Part shown: positions 43,562 through 53,228 of the stretch, in pieces
Position numbering within the stretch: position 1 is the first letter of the stretch
Layout of the letters: each line of letters opens with the position of its first letter
Source: Pseudonocardia autotrophica
GTDB lineage: Bacteria > Actinomycetota > Actinomycetes > Mycobacteriales > Pseudonocardiaceae
Direction: 5' to 3'
Length of the DNA stretch: 64,000 nt
NCBI RefSeq assembly: GCF_000717175.1
Contig: NZ_JNYD01000005.1
Span: 62,001 to 126,000 of the forward strand
Made by a program: the position numbers and the translations under genes
The notes under the pieces: generated by a model
What the model was told of the DNA's origin: nothing
Seen by the model: the letters and a program-made list of their open reading frames with translations, nothing else
Database searches by the model: none

Positions 43562-44665
43562 GTGCGCGTGGTGACCGAGGACGCCCCCGTCGCGCGCCGA
43601 CGACGGCTGTTCCGCCGGTCCGGGGGCGGGACCACGGACGCCACGGAGGTCCTCGCGGCCGGCTCGGCCATCGCCGCGGACCTGCGCGGCGGCCTCGCCG
43701 CGCGGCCCGGCGACCTCGGTCCCGATCCGGTCGCCCGGGCGGCCCGCCGGCTGCGTGCGCTGCTCCGCGCCGACGCCGTCGGGCTGGCGGACCTGCACGG
43801 GGAGCCGGCCTGGGCCGGGCGGCCCGACCCGCAGGCCGACGAGCTGGTCGAGCAGGCGCGCCGGGACGGGCACCGGGCCGCCCGCGGGACCACCGTGGTG
43901 CTGCCGCTGCAGGTCCGCGGCGAGCCCGCCGGCGTGCTGGCGGTGTGCGGCGACGTCCCGCGCCCGGCCGCGCGGCGGGCCGCGGACTGGGTCGCGGAGG
44001 CGCTCGAACGGGGCCGGCTCGAGGCCTCGGCGACCGCCGCCGAGGAGGCCGAGCTGCGGGCGTTGCGCGCGGAGATCTCCCCGCACTTCGTCTACAACGC
44101 GCTGACCACGATCGGCTCGTTCGTCGACAGCGACCCGGACCGGGCCCGCGACCTGATCCTCGACTTCGCCGAGTACATCCGGCACTCGGTGGCCCGCCGC
44201 GGCGACTACACCACGCTCGCCGGTGAGTTCCGGGCCGTCGAGGCCTACCTGGCGCTGGCCCGCGCGGTGCTCGGTGACCGGCTGCGGGTGCAGGTGCGGA
44301 TCGCACCGGAGGTGCTGCCCGTCGCGCTGCCCTTCCTCGCCCTGCAGCCGCTGGTGGAGAACGCGGTGCAGCACGGCGTCGAGCGCCGCAACGAGGGCGG
44401 GTCCGTGCAGGTCAGCGGCGAGGCCCAGGGATCGGAGTGCGTGATCGCGATCGAGGACGACGGGCCCGGCATGGACCCCGAGGTGGCCCGCGCGGTGCTC
44501 GCCGGGGCGGGCCCGGGCGACGGGCTGGCGCTGACCAACGTGGACCGCCGGCTGCGCGCGGTGTACGGGCCGCAGTACGGGCTGGTCATCGAGACCGCGC
44601 TCGGCGCGGGCACCCGGGTGGTCATGCGGGTGCCGCGCTTCCAGCCGGGTGTGGTCGCGTCATGA
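43562..44665 (+). CDS. LytS/BtsS-type sensor histidine kinase
   Basis: A 367-residue kinase of the LytS/HisKA_7TM-less group. An N-terminal GAF-like part (about 30-145) is followed by a coiled linker and the His_kinase domain with phosphoacceptor H175 (EISPHFVYNAL). The ATPase domain has the N box LQPLVENAVQHG and G boxes IEDDGPGMDP and GDGLALTNVDRRL. No membrane helices are present, so it is cytosolic. It is coupled to the response regulator by ATGA and probably senses a carboxylate or its metabolic effect. Confidence 0.9.
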   Translation: MRVVTEDAPVARRRRLFRRSGGGTTDATEVLAAGSAIAADLRGGLAARPGDLGPDPVARAARRLRALLRADAVGLADLHGEPAWAGRPDPQADELVEQARRDGHRAARGTTVVLPLQVRGEPAGVLAVCGDVPRPAARRAADWVAEALERGRLEASATAAEEAELRALRAEISPHFVYNALTTIGSFVDSDPDRARDLILDFAEYIRHSVARRGDYTTLAGEFRAVEAYLALARAVLGDRLRVQVRIAPEVLPVALPFLALQPLVENAVQHGVERRNEGGSVQVSGEAQGSECVIAIEDDGPGMDPEVARAVLAGAGPGDGLALTNVDRRLRAVYGPQYGLVIETALGAGTRVVMRVPRFQPGVVAS

Positions 44666-45462
44666 ACGGCGGAGTGAACACCAGGGCGAACGGGGCACGT
44701 CTGCGGGTCCTGGCGGTCGACGACGTCGCCCCGGCCCTGGCCGAGCTGACCCGGCTCCTCGCGGCGTCCCGGTGCGTCGAGGAGGTCGTGCCGGCCGGCG
44801 ACGCGCTCACGGCGCTGAAGCTGCTGCAGGCCCGCCGGTTCGACGCCGCCTTCCTCGACATCTCCATGCCGGGGATGGACGGGCTGGAGCTCGCCTCGCT
44901 GCTGTCCCGGATGACCGACCCGCCGGAGATCGTGTTCGTCACGGCGTTCGAGGAGCACGCCGTCTCGGCCTACGGCGTCGGCGCCCTCGACTACCTGCTC
45001 AAACCGGTCGCGGCCGAGCGGCTCGACGCCACCCTCGCCCGGGTGCTGCGGGTCGCACGGGCGACGGACCCCGCCCCGCCCGTCCCGGCCGTCGACGAGC
45101 TGGCCGCGGTGTCGGTCGAGCTCGGCGGGCGGACCCGGTACGTCCGGCGGGACGACGTCCGGTTCGCCGAGGCCCAGGGCGACTACGTCCGGCTGCACAC
45201 GCGCGGCGGCTCGCACCTCGTGCGGATGCCGATCTCGCGGCTGGAGGAGCACTGGTCCGGCGTCGGGTACGTGCGGGTGCACCGCAGCTTCCTGCTCGCG
45301 GTCCACGCGGTGCAGGAGCTGCGCAGCGACGCCGGCGGCGGGCTGCTTGCCCATACGGACGCCGGCGACGTCCCGGTGAGCCGCCGGCACGCCCGTGAGC
45401 TGCGGGAACGGCTGCTCGAAGCCGCCACGCGCGGCGACTTCTCGCCGGGCCGGCCGCGGTGA
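44662..45462 (+). CDS. LytTR-family response regulator
   Basis: A 266-residue regulator. The receiver domain (13-130) has acidic residues D20 and D21, phosphoacceptor D66 (FLDISMPGMDG) and the Lys in LLKPV. The C-terminal LytTR domain (about 160-262) includes FAEAQGDYVRLHT and GYVRVHRSFLL. Related LytTR regulators (BtsR, YpdB) control pyruvate or carboxylate transporters. The symporter genes downstream and the LytTR-like sites at 47579-47618 fit that role here. Confidence 0.92.
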   Translation: MNGGVNTRANGARLRVLAVDDVAPALAELTRLLAASRCVEEVVPAGDALTALKLLQARRFDAAFLDISMPGMDGLELASLLSRMTDPPEIVFVTAFEEHAVSAYGVGALDYLLKPVAAERLDATLARVLRVARATDPAPPVPAVDELAAVSVELGGRTRYVRRDDVRFAEAQGDYVRLHTRGGSHLVRMPISRLEEHWSGVGYVRVHRSFLLAVHAVQELRSDAGGGLLAHTDAGDVPVSRRHARELRERLLEAATRGDFSPGRPR

Positions 45463-45544
45463 GCGGGGCTGCGAGGACCCGGGCCGCAACGCTCGAGGTG
45501 TCGGGGCTGCCGTGGCTCGGGGCGGCGGGGCCGGGGGTGCGGCG

Positions 45545-45916
45545 GTGAGCCGGCAGCGGCGGGTCGCCGTGACCAGCCCGCAGACCCGGGTGGCGCTCGC
45601 CGCGCGCCGGGGCGTCTCGGCGGTGCCGCGCTCGCTGACCGGCGAGGAGCTGCGCGCGGCCGCCCGGATCCGGCGCCGACAGCTGCGGATCGCCGCGAGC
45701 ACGCTCGCCGCCGCCGCGCTGCTGCTGGTCGGTCTGCCCGTGCTGCTCGGCGTGGTGCCGGTGGAGTTGCGGCTCGGGCCCGTCCCGGTCGTCTGGATCG
45801 CCGTCGCGCTGCTGCCCTACCCGGTGCTCGCGGGACTGGCGCACTGGCAGCTGCGCCGGGCGGAGCGCACCGAGGACGGGACCGAGCGGGGCGACGCGGG
45901 GTCGCGGGCCCGGTGA
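45545..45916 (+). CDS. Small two-helix membrane protein coupled to the symporter
   Basis: A 123-residue protein with a basic N-terminus and two hydrophobic segments (about 57-80 and 88-108). GTG at 45545 follows a G-rich stretch. Its TGA overlaps the symporter GTG. It occupies the place of DUF485 proteins that accompany acetate symporters, though sequence resemblance is not clear. Probably a symporter accessory subunit. Confidence 0.7.
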   Translation: MSRQRRVAVTSPQTRVALAARRGVSAVPRSLTGEELRAAARIRRRQLRIAASTLAAAALLLVGLPVLLGVVPVELRLGPVPVVWIAVALLPYPVLAGLAHWQLRRAERTEDGTERGDAGSRAR

Positions 45917-47571
45917 CCGCGTTCGCCGTCGTCCCGGTCGTGCTGGCGACACTGCTGATCGGGGCGCGCGGCGTCGCGGCCCTGCGCTCCACCTCGGACT
46001 TCCTCGTCGCGTCCCGGCGGGTCTCCCCCACGCTGAACGCCGCCGCCGTCTCCGGGGAGTACCTGTCGGCGGCGTCGTTCCTGGGCACCGCCGGGCTCGT
46101 CGTCAAGAACGGGGTGGGGGCGCTCTGGTACCCGGTCGGGTTCACCGCCGGCTACCTGCTGATGCTGGTCCTGGTCGCGGCGCCGATGCGCCGCACCGGG
46201 GCGCTGACCGTGCCGGACTTCGCCGAGGCGCGACTCGGCTCGCCGGGCCTGCGCCGGTTCAGCGCCCTGGTGGTGCTGGTGATCGCCGGGCTCTACCTGG
46301 TGCCGCAGTTCACCGCCGCCGGCCAGGTCCTCACGCTGGTCAGCGGCGTGCCGCACTGGGTCGGGATCGTGGTCGCGGGCGCGGCGGTCAGCATCACGCT
46401 CGCCCTCGGCGGGATGCGCGCCGCGACCTACGTGCAGGCCTTCCAGTTCGTGCTCAAGCTGCTGCTGTTCATCGTCCCGGCGATCTGGCTGGTCGTGGCG
46501 GTCGGCGCCGGGACCCGCGCGGAGGCGCTGCGGCCCGCCGAGTACGCCGCCTTCCCGCGGCCCACCGAGGTGACCTTCCGGCTGGACACCCGGCTGCAGG
46601 TCCGCGAACCGGTCACGGTCCTCGCCGACGGCGTCCCGGCGCGGCTGGAGCCGGGCGAGCACGTCGCTCCGGGGGACGCGACCTGGGTGTTCCCCGAGGG
46701 CGCGGCGGTGCCGGAGATCGCGGGCGCGGCGCTGCCCGGCAGCGACACCTGGCAGCACCCCCTGCTCGACGGCGGCAACGGCCACCCGCTGCTCGCCACC
46801 TGGTCGATCCTGGTCGCCACGGCCCTGGGCACGATGGGGCTCCCGCACGTCATCGTGCGGTTCCACACCAGCCCGGACGGCCGCGCCGCCCGCCGGACCG
46901 CCGCGATCACCGTCGGGCTGCTCGGCTCCTTCTACGTCTTCACCGTGGTCTACGGGCTGCTCGGCGGGGTGCTGCTGCCGGAGCTGTACCTGTCCGGGGC
47001 GACCGACACCGCCGTCGTCGCGCTGCCCTCGCGCGTGGACGGCGGCACCACCGGCGCGGTGTTCACGGCGCTGCTCACCGCGGGCGCCTTCGCCGCGTTC
47101 CTCGCCACCTCGCTCGGCCTGCTGCTCGCGCTGGCCGGGGCGCTCGCGCACGACCTGCTGCCGGGCTCGTTGCGGCGGCTGCGGCTGACCGCGCTGCTCG
47201 CCGCGGGGGTGATCGTGCTGCTGGCCCTGCCCGCCGTGCGGATCGACGTCGGCGCCGTCGTGACCTCGGCGTTCGCGGTGGCCGCGTCGACCTTCTGCCC
47301 GATGCTGGTGCTCGGCATCTGGTGGCGGGGCCTGACGGCGCGGGGCGCGTTCGTGGGGATGGCGGTGGGGCTGGCGTCGTCGGCCGGGGTGATGGCGCTG
47401 GGGCTGCTCGCGCGGCCGGACCCCGGACTCGTGGCGCTCCTGCTCGGGCAGCCGGCGCTCTTCTCCGTGCCCCTCGCGTTCCTCACGATGGTCGCGGTGT
47501 CCCGCCGCGACCGTCCGCTGCCGGGTGCCGAGACCGCGATGCTGCGGCTGCACCTGGACGAACGAACCTGA
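45913..47571 (+). CDS. Sodium:solute symporter (acetate/carboxylate permease type)
   Basis: A 552-residue SSS-family symporter with about 13 hydrophobic segments. Family motifs are VSGEYLSAASFLGTAGLV at the N-terminus and [20 protein letters not shown] in the middle, the latter typical of ActP/MctC carboxylate permeases. A soluble insertion of about 85 residues (residues 200-285) interrupts the membrane core, longer than in ActP. It probably imports acetate, pyruvate or propionate. Confidence 0.9.
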   Translation: MTAFAVVPVVLATLLIGARGVAALRSTSDFLVASRRVSPTLNAAAVSGEYLSAASFLGTAGLVVKNGVGALWYPVGFTAGYLLMLVLVAAPMRRTGALTVPDFAEARLGSPGLRRFSALVVLVIAGLYLVPQFTAAGQVLTLVSGVPHWVGIVVAGAAVSITLALGGMRAATYVQAFQFVLKLLLFIVPAIWLVVAVGAGTRAEALRPAEYAAFPRPTEVTFRLDTRLQVREPVTVLADGVPARLEPGEHVAPGDATWVFPEGAAVPEIAGAALPGSDTWQHPLLDGGNGHPLLATWSILVATALGTMGLPHVIVRFHTSPDGRAARRTAAITVGLLGSFYVFTVVYGLLGGVLLPELYLSGATDTAVVALPSRVDGGTTGAVFTALLTAGAFAAFLATSLGLLLALAGALAHDLLPGSLRRLRLTALLAAGVIVLLALPAVRIDVGAVVTSAFAVAASTFCPMLVLGIWWRGLTARGAFVGMAVGLASSAGVMALGLLARPDPGLVALLLGQPALFSVPLAFLTMVAVSRRDRPLPGAETAMLRLHLDERT

Positions 47572-47578
47572 ACACCGG

Positions 47579-47618
47579 ACCGTTCGTCGCGGATTCCGAC
47601 CGTTCGTCGGCCGTTGGT
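47579..47618 (+). promoter_or_regulatory. LytTR-type direct-repeat operator upstream of DUF485-actP
   Basis: ACCGTTCGT occurs at 47579-47587 and 47599-47607, start to start 20 bases, i.e. two helical turns. Each copy fits the published LytTR consensus [TA][AC][CA]GTTN[AG][TG] at all nine positions. A third copy with one mismatch (GCCGTTGGT) lies at 47610-47618. The sites are about 130-165 bases before the DUF485 gene and close to the LytTR regulator gene. Confidence 0.75.
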
Positions 47619-47745
47619 CGTCCGGGCCCGCGGTGTGTCGTGCGTTACTTCCGCCCCCGTTGGGTACTCGGTTGTGCTGTGCCCGGTACGACCCGGTCCG
47701 TCCGGGTCCGACGCAGCACGACACCCCACAGTGCGAGGAGGCACC

Positions 47746-48114
47746 GTGAGCACCACCGAGTCCGGGCCCCCGGCCGGCGAGAGCCCGGCGGGAGGCACCA
47801 CGGCCCACCCCGACTGGACAACGGTCCAGCAGAGCACCGAGTTCCAGGCCCTGCGCCACCGGCTGCGCAGCTTCGTCTTCCCGCTCACCGCGGCCTTCCT
47901 CGCCTGGTACCTGCTGTACGTGGTGCTGGCCAGCTACGCGGCCGGGTTCATGGCGATCAAGCTCGTCGGGAACATCAACGTCGGCCTGGTCTTCGGCCTG
48001 CTGCAGTTCGTCTCCACCTTCGCGATCACGACCTGGTACGTGAAGTGGGCGGACAAGAAGTTCGACCCGCACTCGCAGGCGATCCGCGAGGAGATCGAGG
48101 GGGCCGGCCGATGA
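47746..48114 (+). CDS. DUF485 membrane protein
   Basis: A 122-residue DUF485 protein (YjcH type) with two membrane helices (FVFPLTAAFLAWYLLYVVLASY and LVFGLLQFVSTFAITTWYV) and the family ending WADKKFDP. These proteins are encoded with acetate permease ActP. A strong GAGGAGG precedes GTG 47746, and ATGA couples it to actP. Confidence 0.92.
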   Translation: MSTTESGPPAGESPAGGTTAHPDWTTVQQSTEFQALRHRLRSFVFPLTAAFLAWYLLYVVLASYAAGFMAIKLVGNINVGLVFGLLQFVSTFAITTWYVKWADKKFDPHSQAIREEIEGAGR

Positions 48115-49757
48115 GGTTCCTCGCGCAGGGCGGCGTGGAGGGCTCCAGCCCGCTGCTCAACATCAGCATCTTCGCAATCTTCGTGATCATCACGCTCGCG
48201 ATCGTCATCCGCGTGAGCAAGAAGGCGTCGAGCGGGGCCAGCGACTTCTACACCGCGGGCGGCGGCTTCTCCGGCCCGCAGAACGGCATCGCGATCTCCG
48301 GCGACTACCTGTCGGCCGCGTCGTTCCTCGGCATCGCGGGCGCCATCGCCCTCTACGGCTACGACGGCTTCCTCTACTCGATCGGCTTCCTCGTCGCGTG
48401 GCTGGTGGCCCTGCTGCTCGTCGCGGAGCTGCTGCGCAACACCGGCCGGTACACGATGGGCGACGTCCTGGCCTTCCGGATGCGCCAGCGCCCGGTCCGC
48501 GCCGCGGCCGCGACCTCCACGCTCGCCGTCTCGTTCTTCTACCTGCTGGCCCAGATGGCCGGCGCCGGCGGTCTCGTCGCGCTGCTGCTGGACGTCAAGT
48601 CGAAGACCGGGCAGTCGATCGTCATCGCGATCGTCGGCGCCCTGATGATCGCCTACGTGTTGATCGGCGGCATGCGCGGCACGACCTGGGTGCAGATCAT
48701 CAAGGCGGTGCTGCTGATCGTCGGCGCCGGCGTGATGACGCTGTGGGTGCTCGCGCTCTCCGGCTTCAACCTGTCCGCGCTGATGGGCGACGCCGTCGCG
48801 CACGTGGGCTCGGCAGGCGAGAAGCTGCTCGCCCCGGGCGCCCAGTACGGCAAGAGCGGCACCACGCGGCTCGACTTCATCTCGCTCGGCCTGGCGCTCG
48901 TGCTCGGCACCGCGGGCCTGCCGCACATCCTGATGCGCTTCTACACCGTGCCCACGGCCAAGGAGGCCCGCCGCTCGGTGACCTGGGCGATCTGGCTCAT
49001 CGGCATCTTCTACCTGTTCACCCTGGTCCTCGGGTACGGCGCCGGCGCCATCGTCGGGCCGGACGCGATCAAGAAGGCGCCCGGTGCGGCCAACTCCGCG
49101 GCCCCGCTGCTGGCCTACGAGCTCGGCGGCACGGTTCTGCTGGGCCTGATCGCGGCCGTCGCCTTCGCGACGATCCTCGCGGTGGTCGCCGGACTCACGA
49201 TCACGGCGTCGGCGTCGTTCGCGCACGACATCTACATCAACGTGATCAAGCACGGCCAGGTGCAGGACGAGCAGCACACCGAGGTCAAGATCGCCCGCCG
49301 GACGGCGGTCGTGATCGGCATCGTCGCGATCCTCGGCGGCATCCTGGCCAACGGCCAGAACATCGCCTTCCTCGTGGCACTCGCCTTCGCCGTCGCGGCC
49401 TCGGCGAACCTGCCGACGATCCTCTACTCGCTGTTCTGGAAGAGGTTCAACACCAACGGCGCGCTGTGGAGCATCTACGGCGGGCTCACCATCACCCTGG
49501 TGTTGATCATCTTCTCGCCGGTCGTGTCCGGGAAGCCGGTCGACCCGGCGACCGGGCGCAGCAACTCGATGCTGCAGGGCGTGGACTTCCACTGGTTCCC
49601 GCTCGACAACCCGGGCTTGATCTCGATCCCGGCGTCCTTCCTGCTCGGCTACCTCGGCACGGTGCTGTCGAAGGACAAGGCGAACAAGGAGAAGTACGCG
49701 GAGATGGAGGTCCGCTCGCTCACCGGTGTGGGTGTGGAGAAGGCCGTCCAGCACTAG
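48111..49757 (+). CDS. actP: Cation/acetate symporter ActP
   Basis: A 548-residue SSS-family permease with about 13 membrane helices. SASDFYTAGGGFSGPQNGIAISGDYLSAASFLG-type motifs (written here in part) and GTAGLPHILMRFYTVPTAKEAR identify the ActP group. It is coupled to DUF485 in the classic yjcH-actP order. Uptake of acetate and other short carboxylates with Na+ or H+ is expected. Control by the LytTR system upstream is supported by the operator at 47579-47618. Confidence 0.93.
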   Translation: MRFLAQGGVEGSSPLLNISIFAIFVIITLAIVIRVSKKASSGASDFYTAGGGFSGPQNGIAISGDYLSAASFLGIAGAIALYGYDGFLYSIGFLVAWLVALLLVAELLRNTGRYTMGDVLAFRMRQRPVRAAAATSTLAVSFFYLLAQMAGAGGLVALLLDVKSKTGQSIVIAIVGALMIAYVLIGGMRGTTWVQIIKAVLLIVGAGVMTLWVLALSGFNLSALMGDAVAHVGSAGEKLLAPGAQYGKSGTTRLDFISLGLALVLGTAGLPHILMRFYTVPTAKEARRSVTWAIWLIGIFYLFTLVLGYGAGAIVGPDAIKKAPGAANSAAPLLAYELGGTVLLGLIAAVAFATILAVVAGLTITASASFAHDIYINVIKHGQVQDEQHTEVKIARRTAVVIGIVAILGGILANGQNIAFLVALAFAVAASANLPTILYSLFWKRFNTNGALWSIYGGLTITLVLIIFSPVVSGKPVDPATGRSNSMLQGVDFHWFPLDNPGLISIPASFLLGYLGTVLSKDKANKEKYAEMEVRSLTGVGVEKAVQH

Positions 49758-49765
49758 GCACGCAC

Positions 49766-49818
49766 TATGGAACCATAATGCGATTCCGGGGGCACCTGGA
49801 TCGCATTATGGTTCCATA
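49766..49818. repeat. Long AT-rich inverted repeat after actP
   Basis: Arms of 19 bases (49766-49784 starting TATGGAACCATAATGCGAT and its exact inverse at 49800-49818) enclose 15 bases. Each arm itself contains a small palindrome (TATGG-AA-CCATA). Base composition is strikingly AT-rich for this genome. It begins 8 bases after actP and lies between convergent genes, so it may act as a bidirectional terminator; a further ATGGTTCC stands at about 49849. Confidence 0.8.
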
Positions 49819-49863
49819 CTGCTTTGTGGAGCCGCGTTTTCGGGCGTCATGGTTCCCTGATGC

Positions 49864-52800
49864 TCAGGGGCTCTCCGGAATGCCGCGGATCATGGCGTGC
49901 AGCTCCTCGGCGGTCTCGAGGTCGGCGGGGCGGAGGGTGACGCCCTCGCGCACGTAGTGGAACGCCGCCCGCACCTTCTCCGGCGGCACCTCCGCCAGCG
50001 CCGCCCAGGCCAACCGGTACACCGCGAGCTGCACCCCGACCGCGTGCCGGCGCGACTCGTCCGGCACCGCCCCCGTCTTCCAGTCGACGACCGTGAACCC
50101 GCCGTCCGGGTCGGCGAACACGGCGTCCATCCGGCCGCGGACCGCGACCCCGGCCAGCACCGTCTCGAACGACACCTCGGCCTCCACCGGCACCCGGTCC
50201 GCCCACTCCGAGGCGAGGAACGCCTCCTGGAGCTCGGTCAGCTCGGCGTCGGACGACTCGCTCGCCCCCTCGTCCGCGGCACCGGGCAGCTCGTCGATGT
50301 CGAGCAGGCGTTCCGCTCCGAACCGCTGCTCCAGCCAGGCGTGGAACGCGGTGCCGCGGCGGGCGTGCGGGTTCGGCGGCAACGGCAGCGGGCGGCGCAG
50401 CCCCGCGGCGAACGCGTCCGCATCGGCCGCGAGCTCGACGAGCTGGCTGACCGACACGTGCCCGGGGAGCGCGACCGACGGGCGGGCGATCCCGGCGGCG
50501 CGCTCGGCCAGCAGTACGTCGACGTCCGCCGCCCAGCCCTCCGGGTCCGGTTCCTCCACCGGCTCGGGCTCGATGTCGAAGCTCAGCTGGTCGGTCTCGC
50601 GGGCCCGGCGCCGCTCGGCCCGGCGCGCCCGCTCCTGCGTGCGGATCGCCTCGCGGACCAGGTCGGCGCCCTCGTGCACCGCGCCGGCCCGCGGGCCGAG
50701 CGGGTTCGCGGGCCACTCGGCGGTGACCTGCTCGGCGAGCACCGGGTTCTCGGCGCCCTCCTCCGGCGGCTCCGCCCACACCTCGGGCTCGGCGATCGCA
50801 CGCAGTTCCTGCAGGAACGGCGACGGTCCGCGCGGCTTCGAGCCCGTGGCACCCCAGTGGTGGCCGGAGCAGAGCAGGACGTGCTCGGAACGGGTGAGCG
50901 CCACGTAGAACAGCCGCCGCTCCTCGGTCTTCCGGCGCTCCTCGAGGGCGGCGTCGTGCTCGTCGAGCGCCAGCTCCACCTGCTTGCGGTCCGGACCCGG
51001 CGGCAGGTACAGCCCGGGCAGGTCGTCCGCGTCCCCCCGGAGCGGGACGGGCAGCTCGGCCACGCCGGTGAGCCAGGTGCCGGACATGCGCCGCCCGGGG
51101 AACACCTGGGCGACCACGTGCGGTACCGCCACGACCTCCCACTCGAGGCCCTTCGCGGCGTGCACGGTGAGGATCTGCACGCGGTCCTCGGCCACCTCGA
51201 CCTCGCCCGGGGACAGCCCGTCCTCGGCTTTTTCGGCGGTCTCGAGGTAGTCGAGCAGGGCGGGCAGGCTCGCCACCTCGGCACCGGTCGCGAAGTCGGC
51301 GACGACGTCCGCGAACGCGTCGAGGTGCGCGCGGCCGGCGGGACCGGGCCGGGCGGCGGTCTCGACATCGAGCAGCAGGACCCGCTCGACGTCGGCCACC
51401 AGGTCGGTGAGCGGCGCCGACGCCCGCGACCGCAGCCAGGACAGCTCGCGGGCGAGCCGGGTGATCCGCGCGTACCCGGCCGGGGAGTAGCGCTCGGGCT
51501 CGCCCGGGTCGTCCAGCGCGTCGACCAGGCCCGCCTGCTCGGCCTGCTCCCCCGGCAGCGCGCCCAGCGCGAGCTCGGCCGGCGGCAGCGGCCCGGGGCG
51601 CGACGGCAGCGGCGGCACCAGCTCCCGGGCCCGCGCCCACAGCGCGGCCAGGTCGCTCACGCCGAGCCGCCAACGGGCGCCGGTCAGCAGCCGGACCGCC
51701 GCGGGCCCGGCCAACGGGTCCGCGACGATCCGCAGCGCGCTGACCAGGTCGCGGACCTCCGGGGTGTCGAGCAGCCCGCCCAGCCCGACGACCTCCACCG
51801 GCAGCCCGCGGGCGCGCAGCGCGGCGGCCAGGGCGTCCATGTCGCCGCGGCGGCGGACCAGCACCGCCGAGGTCGGCGGGCCCTCCCCGGCCGCGTCGCG
51901 GGCCCGCCAGTGGGCGGCGATGCCGTCGGCCACCCAGTCGACCTCGGTGACGACGTCGGGGTGCAGGGCCACCCGCACCTCGCCGGGCACGGCCTTGGGG
52001 CCGGGCCGCAGCGCGCCGACGGCCACCGAGTCCGGTGCGGTGCGCAGCGGCTCGGACACGGCGTTGGCCAGGTCCAGCACCTCGGCGGGGTTGCGGAAGC
52101 TCGTGAGCAGCCCGTACTCGCGGGCGGGCTCGCCACCTGGCCGCGGGAAGTCGGTGCGGAACCGGGTGAGGTTCCCCGCGCTCGCCCCGCGCCAGCCGTA
52201 GATGGACTGGCAGGGGTCGCCGACCGCGGTGACCGCCAGCGGCTCCTCGCGCGCGGGCTCGCCCGGGATCCGGCCGAAGAGCGCGCGGAGCAGGACGCGC
52301 TGGGCGTGCCCGGTGTCCTGGTACTCGTCGAGCAGCACGGCCCGGTACTGCGCCCGCTCGATCGCACCGACCTCGGGCCGGGCCTCCGCGACCCGCGCGG
52401 CGATCGCGAGCTGGTCGGAGAAGTCCATGGCGCGCTCGGCGGACTTGCGCCGCGCGTACTCCTCGACCAGCGGGAGCAGCTCGGCGCGCAGCCGCTGCGC
52501 CCCCATCCGGTCCCGGTACTTCTGCGACGGCTCGGCCCGCTGACGCTTGCCCGGCGGCGCGTTCTCCATCACCGCGAGCAGGCCGGAGGTGAAGGAGCGC
52601 AACCGCTCCGGCTCGACGAGGTGCTCCCCCAGCTCCCCGGCCAGCGCCAGCAGGTAGCCCGTGACCGTGGCCGGCACCCGGTCGACCTCGAGGTCCGCCG
52701 CCCACGACGAGACGACGCGGTGCGCGAGCTGCCACGCCGCCGTCTCGCCCAGCAGCCGCGACGCCGGCTCCGCGGGCAGCCGCAGCGCGTGCTCGGCGAC

Positions 52801-53193
52801 GAGCCGGCCGGCGTAGGCGTGATAGGTCGCGACGGTCGGCTCGCCCGCCAGCAGGGCCGCGCGCCGGCCGCCGCCCGGGTCCAGCTCGTCGAGCAGCGGG
52901 GAGCCGGCGAGGCGGCGCAGCCGCGAGCGGACGCGCGTGCCGAGCTGCTGGGCGGCCTTGCGGGTGAACGTAAGCCCGAGGACCTGCTCGGGCAGCACCT
53001 GCCCGGTGGCCACCAGCCAGACGACACGGGCCGCCATCGTCTCCGTCTTGCCCGCGCCGGCCCCGGCCACGACCAGCGCGGACTCGGGCGGCGCGGCGAT
53101 CACCGCGGCCTGCTCCTCGGTGGGCGGCGGCAGCCCGAGGGCGCGCGCCAGCACCGCGGGCGCGAGGCCCGTGTCGGGGGCGGCGATCGTCAC
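49864..53193 (-). CDS. adnB: AdnB, helicase-nuclease subunit
   Basis: A 1109-residue homologue of mycobacterial AdnB (Rv3201c). A UvrD-type motor (Walker A AGAGAGKT 43-50, motif [45 protein letters not shown]) is followed by a RecB-type nuclease domain with GRMDAVF and VVDWKTG. AdnAB resects double-strand breaks in actinobacteria. It should form a dimer with AdnA encoded at 54346-57927, but here a GH16 gene intervenes. The ATG at 53193 starts close after the GH16 stop region. Confidence 0.94.
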   Translation of the reverse strand: MTIAAPDTGLAPAVLARALGLPPPTEEQAAVIAAPPESALVVAGAGAGKTETMAARVVWLVATGQVLPEQVLGLTFTRKAAQQLGTRVRSRLRRLAGSPLLDELDPGGGRRAALLAGEPTVATYHAYAGRLVAEHALRLPAEPASRLLGETAAWQLAHRVVSSWAADLEVDRVPATVTGYLLALAGELGEHLVEPERLRSFTSGLLAVMENAPPGKRQRAEPSQKYRDRMGAQRLRAELLPLVEEYARRKSAERAMDFSDQLAIAARVAEARPEVGAIERAQYRAVLLDEYQDTGHAQRVLLRALFGRIPGEPAREEPLAVTAVGDPCQSIYGWRGASAGNLTRFRTDFPRPGGEPAREYGLLTSFRNPAEVLDLANAVSEPLRTAPDSVAVGALRPGPKAVPGEVRVALHPDVVTEVDWVADGIAAHWRARDAAGEGPPTSAVLVRRRGDMDALAAALRARGLPVEVVGLGGLLDTPEVRDLVSALRIVADPLAGPAAVRLLTGARWRLGVSDLAALWARARELVPPLPSRPGPLPPAELALGALPGEQAEQAGLVDALDDPGEPERYSPAGYARITRLARELSWLRSRASAPLTDLVADVERVLLLDVETAARPGPAGRAHLDAFADVVADFATGAEVASLPALLDYLETAEKAEDGLSPGEVEVAEDRVQILTVHAAKGLEWEVVAVPHVVAQVFPGRRMSGTWLTGVAELPVPLRGDADDLPGLYLPPGPDRKQVELALDEHDAALEERRKTEERRLFYVALTRSEHVLLCSGHHWGATGSKPRGPSPFLQELRAIAEPEVWAEPPEEGAENPVLAEQVTAEWPANPLGPRAGAVHEGADLVREAIRTQERARRAERRRARETDQLSFDIEPEPVEEPDPEGWAADVDVLLAERAAGIARPSVALPGHVSVSQLVELAADADAFAAGLRRPLPLPPNPHARRGTAFHAWLEQRFGAERLLDIDELPGAADEGASESSDAELTELQEAFLASEWADRVPVEAEVSFETVLAGVAVRGRMDAVFADPDGGFTVVDWKTGAVPDESRRHAVGVQLAVYRLAWAALAEVPPEKVRAAFHYVREGVTLRPADLETAEELHAMIRGIPESP

Positions 53194-53228
53194 GGCACCT
53201 GTCTACCCGACGGCACCGACAGGACCGG

